Positions 7,522 through 14,125 of a stretch of 14,125 nt of DNA are shown one piece after another (the stretch's first letter is position 1; every line of letters starts with the position of its first letter). Under the pieces are notes generated by a model. It was not told the DNA's origin. It saw nothing but the letters and a program-made list of their open reading frames with translations, and did no database searches. The stretch is from Bacteroidota bacterium (GTDB taxonomy: Bacteria > Bacteroidota > Bacteroidia > Chitinophagales > Chitinophagaceae). The DNA lies in NCBI GenBank assembly GCA_023430465.1, contig JAEZAM010000122.1:1-14125 (forward strand), read 5' to 3'. The translations under genes were made by a program, and so were the position numbers.

Positions 7522-7616
7522 GTTTCACGCGAAGACGCAAAGAGAGCAAAGCCGCAAACGATAAGCGTTGCGATCTTAACCAACTTTACTCCCGAAGGTT
7601 CGGGATTAGCGTGAAA
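7522..7616. repeat. Palindromic intergenic repeat, copy 2
   Basis: It begins one base after the SusD stop with 21 bases identical to copy 1. The outer arms TTTCACGC (7523-7530) and GCGTGAAA (7609-7616) pair. Inside, CGCAA-CG (7553-7560, with a bulged A) pairs with CGTTGCG (7566-7572), and CCCGAA (7591-7596) pairs with TTCGGG (7599-7604). The central CGCAA hairpin and outer arms repeat the architecture of copy 1 although the filler differs. The right arm overlaps the last codons of the - strand gene. Lying between convergent genes, it could limit read-through on both strands, but there is no T-tract. Confidence 0.75.
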
Positions 7617-8496
7617 TCAAAATATACGGCTCCAGCTTTTCATAACCGGCCGCGGAGATCTGCATGATCTTCCGCAGGTCGGTTTTTTGTTGAAAGTCTC
7701 CATGTTGTTGCCTGTAAGCAATGATGGCGACCGCATACGGCCGGAAATAGGGATGGGCTTTGAGTTCATCCACTGTTGCCGTATTGATAGGGATATATGC
7801 AAGTGAAACCTGGGACAGGCTGAGAAACGGTTTCAATTGCTGGAAGGTGGAATCGTGCAAGCCGAATACTTCACTTACCTGACTGATATCATAGAAGCCG
7901 CCCAGTTTGGTCCGGAACAGGATAATCCGACGGGCCAGTGTGGGGCCGATACCCGGAAGCCGGGTAAATTCAAGAGAGTCCGCTGTGTTTATATCGATGA
8001 TGCGGGGACTACGGGAAACTTCAGGTGGTGATGGCGGCTCGGATCGGGGTACTGGTGTTTGCGACGGAATTCGAACATACGGCGCCAGTTTCTCGTATTC
8101 ATCCGGAAAAAGGCCATAGATTTTCGACAGGTCGGAGGCCTGTCGGAATTTTCCGCCTTTAGCTAAAAAATTCATGATGGTGCGGACTGTTTTTTCTCGT
8201 AATCCCAGGCGTAGCCAGCCTTCGGCATCCAGCGTGTTGGGATCAAAGAGGAAGAGCGTAGTTTGTTTGCCGGAGGAATAGCGGCGTTCCGCGGCGTGCC
8301 GCTGAAAACTGTCGACTCTTTCGGCGGGCAATGCATTCATGAGTGAATCGGATAATTGGAAGAAAGAGGGCCGGGACCGGGGGAGGAACGTGGGAACCAT
8401 GTAGACGGCAATGATCAGCAGAAGCAGGGTCAGGATAGCGAGCTGATCGCGGCGGGAAAAGCGCAGGTAGTCGGCTAACAGGCGTTTGAGGTTCAT
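7606..8496 (-). CDS. Membrane-anchored helix-hairpin-helix (ComEA-like) protein
   Basis: A 296-residue protein. A basic N-terminus (MNLKRLLADYLRFSRRD) precedes one transmembrane segment (about 18-38), then a linker and three related helix-hairpin-helix regions. Unit 1 (about 84-143) starts at DPNTLD; unit 2 (about 167-226) has INTADSLEFTRLPGIGPTLARR with the hairpin PGIGP at 181-185; unit 3 (about 236-293) starts at INTATVDELKAHPYF. A proline-rich linker lies at about 144-163. HhH units of the ComEA type bind DNA without sequence specificity, and ComEA helps pull DNA in during transformation. Unit 2 fits best; units 1 and 3 lack the full G-I-G core. No other competence gene is nearby, so a DNA-uptake role is only possible. 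It is divergent from rpoB, and its last codons (ATT TCA CGC TAA) lie in a repeat arm. Confidence 0.85.
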   Translation of the reverse strand: MNLKRLLADYLRFSRRDQLAILTLLLLIIAVYMVPTFLPRSRPSFFQLSDSLMNALPAERVDSFQRHAAERRYSSGKQTTLFLFDPNTLDAEGWLRLGLREKTVRTIMNFLAKGGKFRQASDLSKIYGLFPDEYEKLAPYVRIPSQTPVPRSEPPSPPEVSRSPRIIDINTADSLEFTRLPGIGPTLARRIILFRTKLGGFYDISQVSEVFGLHDSTFQQLKPFLSLSQVSLAYIPINTATVDELKAHPYFRPYAVAIIAYRQQHGDFQQKTDLRKIMQISAAGYEKLEPYILISR

Positions 8497-8587
8497 GGCG
8501 AAATATTCGGGGTAATTTCCAATGAACCAATTGCCTGGCGGAGTGTTTTACTACGGAATCTGGCGAGGTTTTTGTCGGCAAGTTTTT

Positions 8588-8600
8588 CTTGTCAGACAAG
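8588..8600. promoter_or_regulatory. 13-bp palindrome over the rpoB -33 box
   Basis: CTTGTC (8588-8593) and GACAAG (8595-8600) form a perfect inverted repeat around a single A. The left half includes the TTG used as the -33 element of the rpoB promoter. The size and position fit an operator for a dimeric regulator, but no candidate regulator is encoded here and a chance palindrome cannot be excluded. Confidence 0.35.
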
Positions 8601-8618
8601 TTAATTTCCCTACCTTTG
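8589..8618 (+). promoter_or_regulatory. Bacteroidota-type promoter of rpoBC
   Basis: TTG at 8589-8591, exactly 19 nt, then TACCTTTG at 8611-8618 fit the Bacteroidota consensus, with the -7 box perfect. Transcription should start at about 8624-8627, leaving a leader of roughly 135 nt before the rpoB ATG. A dedicated promoter is needed because the ribosomal operon ends at its terminator some 6 kb upstream. Confidence 0.7.
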
Positions 8619-8635
8619 CCTTCCTTTATTTTGGC

Positions 8636-8662
8636 CAAAAATATTTTGACATCGCAGATCAA
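8636..8662 (-). promoter_or_regulatory. Candidate promoter of the - strand HhH gene
   Basis: Read on the - strand, TATTTTTG (8643 to 8636) is a perfect TAnnTTTG -7 box. A TTG (8662 to 8660) lies upstream at 16 nt, shorter than the preferred spacing. The start would be near 8629, about 130 nt before the ATG. The -7 box overlaps the 12-bp palindrome TTTTGGCCAAAA (8629-8640). The predicted start nearly collides with that of rpoB, which runs the other way. Confidence 0.3.
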
Positions 8663-8691
8663 GCGTAACTAGCTGAATTTCATGATCTTTT

Positions 8692-8754
8692 ATTTCGCAA
8701 GAAATGAGAGCATGTTATTGGTTTGTATGTCATTAATCTCATTTAAACCGGTTT
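8692..8754 (+). promoter_or_regulatory. Structured part of the rpoB leader
   Basis: Two alternative folds share bases. ATTTC (8692-8696) pairs with GAAAT (8701-8705) around a GCAA tetraloop. Alternatively AAATGAGA (8702-8709) pairs with TCTCATTT (8737-8744). A palindrome AAACCGGTTT (8745-8754) ends seven bases before the start codon. Mutually exclusive stems next to a start codon can act as a translational or attenuation switch, but nothing here matches a known family. Confidence 0.25.
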
Positions 8755-8761
8755 TTCGCAT

Positions 8762-11700
8762 ATGTCTTCAACAAAACTGAGCTCAAGAGTGGATTTCGGT
8801 AAGATTAAGCACCTGGCTGAAACTCCTGACCTTCTTGAAGTCCAAATCCAGTCGTTCAAGGAATTTTTCCAGTTAGAGACCACGCCGGACAAACGTAATA
8901 TCGAAGGTTTGTTCAGGGTGTTCAAAGACAACTTCCCGATCACTGACACCAGAAACATTTTCGTCCTTGAATTTCTTGATTACTTTATTGACCCGCCCCG
9001 TTACACCATCGATGAGTGTATGGAGCGCGGCCTGACTTATGCCGTACCGCTGAAGGCGAAACTGCGCCTGAGCTGTAATGACGAAGAGCACGTCGATTTC
9101 CAGACAATCGTACAGGATGTATTCCTTGGAAACATCCCCTACATGACCCCAAGGGGTACATTTGTTATCAATGGCGCTGAGCGTGTAGTTGTATCCCAGC
9201 TCCACCGTTCACCAGGTGTATTCTTTGGCCAGTCTGTACACCCCAATGGTACCAAGATTTACTCTGCCCGTGTGATCCCTTTCAAGGGCGCATGGATGGA
9301 GTTTGCTACCGATATCAATAACGTGATGTATGCTTACATCGACAGGAAGAAGAAATTCCCTGTGACCACGCTGCTCCGTTCTATCGGATATGAAACGGAT
9401 AAGGACATTCTGGAACTCTTCGGAATGGCTGATGAAGTGAATGGCGATAAAAAATCACTTTCCAAATTTGTCGGCAAACGCCTTGCCGCCCGCGTACTCC
9501 GTACATGGGTGGAAGACTTTGTGGATGAGGATACCGGTGAGGTTGTGTCCATCGAGCGGAATGAGATCGTCATGGAGCGCGATACCGTGCTCGATGAAGA
9601 AGCGATCGAGACTATCTCCGATATGGATGTGAAAAGCGTTTTCGTTCAACGCGAAGACGTGGGTGGTGACTACGCCATTATCTACAATACATTAAACAAG
9701 GATACCTCGAACAGTGAGCTCGAAGCGGTTCAGTTCATCTACCGCCAGCTCCGCGGCGCTGATGCTCCTGATAACGAGACTGCACGGGGTATCATCGATA
9801 AATTATTCTTCAGCGACAAGCGCTATGACCTCGGTGAAGTTGGCCGTTACAAGATCAACCGCAAACTGAACCTGGACGCTCCGCTGGATCAGAAGACCCT
9901 CACCCGTGAGGATATCATCCTGATCATTAAATACCTGGTAAGACTGACCAACGGTAAAGCAGAGATCGATGACATCGATCACCTCTCTAACCGTCGTGTA
10001 CGTACTGTAGGTGAGCAATTGTATGCTCAGTTCGGCGTAGGTCTCGCCCGTATGGCAAGAACGATCCGTGAAAGGATGAACGTTCGTGACAACGAGGTAT
10101 TTACCCCTGTTGACCTGATCAATGCCCGCACACTGTCATCTGTGATCAACTCCTTCTTCGGAACATCCCAGTTGTCCCAGTTCCTCGATCAAACCAACCC
10201 GCTGTCAGAGATCACGCACAAACGCAGGATCTCAGCGCTCGGGCCAGGTGGTCTTTCCCGTGAGCGTGCGGGCTTCGAGGTTCGTGACGTACACTACTCA
10301 CACTACGGAAGGCTTTGTACCATCGAAACACCAGAAGGTCCGAACATCGGTCTGATCTCTACGCTTTGCGTACATGCGAAGATCAATGACATGGGCTTCA
10401 TCGAAACTCCTTACCGCCGTGTAAACGATGGTAAAGTGAATATGAAGGAACTTGAATTCCTTAGTGCAGAGGAAGAGGATCTCGCAAAGATCGCCCAGGC
10501 AAATACTGCCCTGGATGAGAAAGGAAATTTCCTCGAAGAGAAGATCGTAAGCCGTGAAACCGGTGACTTCCCGATCCTGGATAAAAAGGATGTGGAGTTC
10601 ATGGACGTTGCTCCAAACCAGATCGTTGGTCTGAGTGCTTCCCTGATCCCGTTCCTTGAGCATGATGATGCCAACCGTGCCCTGATGGGATCGAACATGC
10701 AACGCCAGGCTGTACCGCTTATCCGTCCTGATGTACCTGTAGTAGGAACAGGACTGGAAGGCAAGGCTGCCCGCGATGCGCGTATCCAGATCCACTCTGA
10801 AGGAAACGGTGTGGTGGAATTCGTTGACGCAAATGAAATCCATGTTCGCTACGACCGCGATGAGTCCGAGAAGCTCGTCAGCTTCGAAGAAGATCTGCGT
10901 GTATATAAACTGACCAAGTTCATCAAGACCAACCAGGAAACCTGCATCAACCTTAAACCTGCCGTTAAGAAAGGTCAGAAGGTGAAAAGAGGCGACTTCC
11001 TTACAGAAGGATACGCCACGCAGAATGGCGAGCTGGCACTCGGTAAGAACCTGAAAGTGGCCTTCATGCCATGGAAGGGTTACAACTTCGAGGATGCCAT
11101 TGTGATCAGTGAGCGCGTGGTTAAAGAAGATATGTTTACATCCGTTCACATCTCTGAATATGAACTGGAAGTGCGCGATACCAAACTGGGTGAAGAAGAA
11201 CTTACACCGGATATCCCCAACGTCTCCGAAGAGGCTACCAAAGACCTCGATGAGAATGGTATCATCCGCATTGGTGCAAACATCAAGGAAGGTGATATCC
11301 TGATCGGTAAGATCACACCAAAAGGTGAAAGCGATCCAACACCGGAAGAAAAACTTCTCCGTGCGATCTTCGGTGATAAAGCCGGTGATGCAAAGGATGC
11401 TTCATTGAAAGCACCGAACGGAGTAGAAGGTATAGTAATCGGTAAAAAACTTTTCCAGCGCGCCAAGAAGGATAAGAATGCGAAGGTGAGAGAAAAGGCA
11501 GCGATCGAGAAACTGGAAAAGATCCATGAGAAGAACGAATCTGACCTGATGGAAGTATTGCTGGAAAAACTGACCACGCTCCTGAAAGATCATGTATCTG
11601 CAGGCGTGAGCAACAATTTCGGTGAGACCCAGATCGGCAAGGGTGCGAAATTCACGATCAAGAACCTGACCGGCCTGGATTATGCAAACATCAATCCGCT

Positions 11701-12565
11701 CGGCTGGACAGGTGACAAGAAAGTGGATGACCAGATCAACGTTCTTCTGCATAACTATAATATCAAGTACAACGAAGAACTGGGTCGTTACAAGAGAGAG
11801 AAGTTCAACATCTCTATCGGTGATGAATTACCAGCCGGTGTACTGAAACTGGCGAAGGTTTATCTGGCTGTAAAGCGTAAGCTGAAAGTGGGTGATAAAA
11901 TGGCCGGCCGTCACGGTAATAAAGGTATCGTTGCAAAGATCGTACGTGCGGAAGACATGCCGTTCCTGGAAGATGGAACGCCTGTGGATGTGGTACTGAA
12001 CCCGCTGGGTGTACCAAGCCGTATGAACCTTGGGCAGATATATGAAACCGTTCTCGGCTGGGCTGGTGAAAAACTCGGAATGAAATTCTCCACACCAATC
12101 TTCGACGGTGCTTCAACTGAGGAGATCGAGAAGTATTGTGATGAGGCTGGTCTGCCGAAGTTTGGTCACACCTACCTGTATGATGGAGAAACCGGTGAGC
12201 GTTTCCACCAGAAAGCCACTGTGGGTATCATCTACATCATCAAGCTTCACCACATGGTGGACGACAAGATGCACGCCCGTTCTATCGGACCATACAGTCT
12301 CATTACCCAGCAGCCCCTCGGTGGTAAGGCGCAGTTCGGTGGTCAGCGTTTCGGTGAGATGGAGGTATGGGCACTGGAAGCATATGGTGCATCCAACATC
12401 CTGCAGGAACTGCTTACCATCAAATCGGATGATATCATCGGAAGAGCGAAGACCTATGAGTCTATCGTGAAAGGTGATAACGTTCCAAGAGCAGGTATAC
12501 CTGAGTCGTTCAACGTACTCGTACATGAGCTGCGTGGATTGGGACTGGATCTTAAGTTTGACTAA
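8762..12565 (+). CDS. rpoB: DNA-directed RNA polymerase subunit beta
   Basis: A complete 1267-residue beta subunit, usual for Bacteroidota and shorter than the 1342 residues of E. coli. With beta' it forms the active-site cleft. The rifampicin region reads SQLSQFLDQTNPLSEITHKRRISALGPGG; D476, H486 and S491 correspond to E. coli D516, H526 and S531 and are all wild type, with Leu at the E. coli M515 position. IETPEGPNIGL follows. FEDAI (E777, D778) and GDKMAGRHGNKG (K1046 and K1054, equal to E. coli K1065 and K1073) mark the catalytic core. The C-terminal QPLGGKAQFGGQRFGEMEVWALEAYGAS contacts beta'. The ATG at 8762 lies after a 265-bp divergent gap with its own promoter, instead of directly after rplL. 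rpoC follows after 110 nt containing an AT-rich inverted repeat. Confidence 0.98.
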   Translation: MSSTKLSSRVDFGKIKHLAETPDLLEVQIQSFKEFFQLETTPDKRNIEGLFRVFKDNFPITDTRNIFVLEFLDYFIDPPRYTIDECMERGLTYAVPLKAKLRLSCNDEEHVDFQTIVQDVFLGNIPYMTPRGTFVINGAERVVVSQLHRSPGVFFGQSVHPNGTKIYSARVIPFKGAWMEFATDINNVMYAYIDRKKKFPVTTLLRSIGYETDKDILELFGMADEVNGDKKSLSKFVGKRLAARVLRTWVEDFVDEDTGEVVSIERNEIVMERDTVLDEEAIETISDMDVKSVFVQREDVGGDYAIIYNTLNKDTSNSELEAVQFIYRQLRGADAPDNETARGIIDKLFFSDKRYDLGEVGRYKINRKLNLDAPLDQKTLTREDIILIIKYLVRLTNGKAEIDDIDHLSNRRVRTVGEQLYAQFGVGLARMARTIRERMNVRDNEVFTPVDLINARTLSSVINSFFGTSQLSQFLDQTNPLSEITHKRRISALGPGGLSRERAGFEVRDVHYSHYGRLCTIETPEGPNIGLISTLCVHAKINDMGFIETPYRRVNDGKVNMKELEFLSAEEEDLAKIAQANTALDEKGNFLEEKIVSRETGDFPILDKKDVEFMDVAPNQIVGLSASLIPFLEHDDANRALMGSNMQRQAVPLIRPDVPVVGTGLEGKAARDARIQIHSEGNGVVEFVDANEIHVRYDRDESEKLVSFEEDLRVYKLTKFIKTNQETCINLKPAVKKGQKVKRGDFLTEGYATQNGELALGKNLKVAFMPWKGYNFEDAIVISERVVKEDMFTSVHISEYELEVRDTKLGEEELTPDIPNVSEEATKDLDENGIIRIGANIKEGDILIGKITPKGESDPTPEEKLLRAIFGDKAGDAKDASLKAPNGVEGIVIGKKLFQRAKKDKNAKVREKAAIEKLEKIHEKNESDLMEVLLEKLTTLLKDHVSAGVSNNFGETQIGKGAKFTIKNLTGLDYANINPLGWTGDKKVDDQINVLLHNYNIKYNEELGRYKREKFNISIGDELPAGVLKLAKVYLAVKRKLKVGDKMAGRHGNKGIVAKIVRAEDMPFLEDGTPVDVVLNPLGVPSRMNLGQIYETVLGWAGEKLGMKFSTPIFDGASTEEIEKYCDEAGLPKFGHTYLYDGETGERFHQKATVGIIYIIKLHHMVDDKMHARSIGPYSLITQQPLGGKAQFGGQRFGEMEVWALEAYGASNILQELLTIKSDDIIGRAKTYESIVKGDNVPRAGIPESFNVLVHELRGLGLDLKFD

Positions 12566-12645
12566 TTAAAAAGTAAAAATGAAAAATTAAAAAGGTAGCA
12601 CTGAAGCAGGTTTTTCATTTTTCCTTTTTCATTTTGAATTAAAAA
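12564..12645. repeat. AT-rich inverted repeat between rpoB and rpoC
   Basis: AAAAATGAAAAA (12575-12586) is the perfect 12-base reverse complement of TTTTTCATTTTT (12611-12622), around a 24-nt loop. A second TTTTTCATTTT follows at 12625-12635, giving an alternative partner. The first 15 bases, AATTAAAAAGTAAAA (12564-12578), are identical to 2028-2042 after rplJ and overlap the rpoB stop. The stem has almost no G-C pairs, so it is unlikely to be a strong terminator. Reads must continue into rpoC, which has no other visible promoter. The rest of the gap (12646-12675) is plain. Confidence 0.65.
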
Positions 12646-12675
12646 TCACAGGGTCTAACAACTATAAAGTAAATT

Positions 12676-14125
12676 ATGGCTATAAAGAAAGAAAATCGTC
12701 CCCGGCCAACGTTTTCAAAGATCACTATCGGTCTGGCTTCTCCGGATACCATCCTGGAAAGAAGCTATGGCGAGGTATTGAAGCCTGAGACAATCAACTA
12801 TCGTACATACAAGCCCGAAAGAGATGGTTTGTTCTGCGAAAGAATTTTTGGACCCGTTAAAGATTATGAGTGTGCGTGCGGTAAATACAAGCGTATCCGT
12901 TACAAGGGTATTGTTTGCGACCGTTGTGGTGTAGAGGTCACAGAAAAGAAAGTCCGTCGCGAAAGAATGGGCCACATCAAGCTGGTGGTGCCTGTTGTAC
13001 ATATCTGGTATTTCAAATCTCTTCCTAACAAGATCGGTTATCTGCTGGGCGTAAGCTCGAAGAAGCTCGAGAGCATCGTTTACTACGAGCGTTTCGTGGT
13101 GATTCAGCCAGGTATTCGTGTAGATAAAGGCCAGAATGCCGGTGACCTGCTGACAGAAGAAGAATACCTCGATATCCTGGACGCATTGCCAAAGGATAAC
13201 CAGTACCTGCCTGATGATGATCCCAACAAGTTCATCGCCAAGATGGGTGCCGAGGCTGTTCATGACATGCTGCAGCGCATCGATCTCGATCAGCTTTCCT
13301 TTGACCTCCGTAATGCAGCGGCTACCGAGACTTCCCAGCAGCGTAAAGCTGATGCCCTGAAGCGTCTCAGTGTAGTAGAAGCATTCCGCGATGCCAACAC
13401 AAGAATTACTAACCGTCCTGAATGGATGGTCATGCAATACATTCCTGTAATTCCACCCGAATTACGTCCGCTTGTTCCCCTGGATGGCGGCCGTTTTGCG
13501 TCTTCTGACCTGAATGACCTTTATCGCCGTGTGATCATCCGTAACAACCGCCTGAAGCGTTTGCTGGAGATCAAGGCACCTGAGGTGATCCTGCGGAATG
13601 AAAAGCGTATGCTGCAGGAAGCGATCGACAGCCTTTTTGACAATAGCCGCAAATCAAACGCGGTGAAAGCGGAAGGTGGTCGCGCATTGAAATCACTCAG
13701 CGACGTACTGAAAGGTAAGCAGGGTCGTTTCCGTCAAAACCTTCTTGGTAAACGTGTTGACTACTCCGGTCGTTCTGTAATCGTGGTAGGTCCTGAGCTG
13801 AAGCTGCATGAGTGCGGTCTGCCGAAGGACATGGCTGCAGAGCTGTTCAAGCCTTTTATCATTCGTAAACTCATCGAAAGAGGTATCGTTAAAACCGTGA
13901 AGTCTGCCCGTAAACTGGTGGATAAGAAGGAAGCGGTGGTTTGGGATATCCTTGAAAATATTTTGAAAGGTCACCCGGTGATGTTGAACCGTGCCCCAAC
14001 GCTGCACCGTTTGTCCATCCAGGCCTTCCAGCCAAAACTGATTGAAGGAAAGGCGATCCAGCTTCACCCGCTGGTAACCACGGCCTTCAACGCTGACTTT
14101 GATGGTGACCAGATGGCGGTTCACG
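12676..14125 (+). CDS. rpoC: DNA-directed RNA polymerase subunit beta', N-terminal part
   Basis: The first 483 codons of rpoC, running off the window end without a stop. The protein starts MAIKKENRPRPTFSKITIGL. The N-terminal zinc ribbon is intact with C66, C68, C81 and C84, the same spacing as in E. coli. The clamp, rudder and bridge to the active site follow, with GKRVDYSGRSVIVVGPEL and HPVMLNRAPTLHRLSIQAF conserved. The catalytic NADFDGD occupies residues 472-478, so D474, D476 and D478 hold the Mg ion; the window ends five residues later. The ATG at 12676 matches family N-termini. It is 110 nt after rpoB, and the two should be co-transcribed from the promoter near 8600. The remaining two-thirds of beta' lies outside. 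Confidence 0.97.
   Translation, partial: MAIKKENRPRPTFSKITIGLASPDTILERSYGEVLKPETINYRTYKPERDGLFCERIFGPVKDYECACGKYKRIRYKGIVCDRCGVEVTEKKVRRERMGHIKLVVPVVHIWYFKSLPNKIGYLLGVSSKKLESIVYYERFVVIQPGIRVDKGQNAGDLLTEEEYLDILDALPKDNQYLPDDDPNKFIAKMGAEAVHDMLQRIDLDQLSFDLRNAAATETSQQRKADALKRLSVVEAFRDANTRITNRPEWMVMQYIPVIPPELRPLVPLDGGRFASSDLNDLYRRVIIRNNRLKRLLEIKAPEVILRNEKRMLQEAIDSLFDNSRKSNAVKAEGGRALKSLSDVLKGKQGRFRQNLLGKRVDYSGRSVIVVGPELKLHECGLPKDMAAELFKPFIIRKLIERGIVKTVKSARKLVDKKEAVVWDILENILKGHPVMLNRAPTLHRLSIQAFQPKLIEGKAIQLHPLVTTAFNADFDGDQMAVH

Noticed and set aside
2590..7616. Insertion sequence or composite transposon around SusCD
   Set aside because: The flanking repeats are short structured palindromes without a transposase, and no target-site duplication is evident. 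They look like interspersed repeats rather than transposon ends.
10181..10240. Rifampicin-resistance mutation in rpoB
   Set aside because: The residues equal to E. coli D516, H526 and S531 are wild type. The Leu at the M515 position looks like lineage variation.
10298..11149. Long - strand open frame of 283 codons inside rpoB
   Set aside because: It is fully antisense to a conserved essential gene, and its translation looks like a reverse-frame shadow without domains. The same holds for the other antisense frames in rplA, SusC, SusD, rpoB and rpoC.
12575..12622. Terminator between rpoB and rpoC
   Set aside because: The stem is almost entirely A-T, and rpoC has no other promoter in sight, so strong termination there is implausible.

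Overview
This window comes from a Bacteroidota chromosome, most likely a Chitinophagaceae-type or related environmental lineage. The evidence is a SusC/SusD outer-membrane pair, promoters of the Bacteroidota type (TTTG, about 19 nt, TAnnTTTG), near absence of Shine-Dalgarno sequences, and ribosomal and RNA polymerase proteins of the Bacteroidota form. The assignment below phylum level is inference.

Layout. Positions 1-234 are a non-coding leader with short tandem repeats, a well-formed promoter and an RNA fold resembling an L1 ribosomal-protein binding site. The ribosomal operon follows on the + strand: rplK (235-678), rplA (730-1425), rplJ (1480-2007) and rplL (2161-2535), closed by a strong intrinsic terminator (2557-2589). 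A block not normally found here comes next. It holds a SusC-type TonB-dependent transporter (2954-5887) and its SusD-type lipoprotein (5899-7521), bracketed by two copies of one palindromic repeat (2590-2674 and 7522-7616). A helix-hairpin-helix membrane-anchored protein lies on the - strand (8496 to 7606). A divergent intergenic region (8497-8761) carries a strong rpoB promoter. Then come rpoB (8762-12565) and the first 483 codons of rpoC (12676 to the window edge), which runs off the end just after the catalytic NADFDGD motif.

How the genes work together. RplK, RplA, RplJ and RplL build the L11/L12 stalk base and the L1 stalk of the 50S subunit; RpoB and RpoC form the catalytic core of RNA polymerase. 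In most bacteria these genes form one rplKAJL-rpoBC cluster. Here the cluster is split by about 6.2 kb, and rpoBC has gained its own promoter behind a terminator. SusC and SusD should form a nutrient-uptake complex in the outer membrane. No enzyme, sigma factor or anti-sigma factor is beside them, so the substrate cannot be read from context.

The points most worth a second look are the split of the operon by a repeat-flanked SusCD pair, the L1-site mimic in the rplK leader, the heptamer array that supplies the -33 box of the ribosomal promoter, and the related AT-rich inverted repeats directly after the rplJ and rpoB stop codons. No CRISPR array, tRNA, rRNA, transposase or phage gene was seen.
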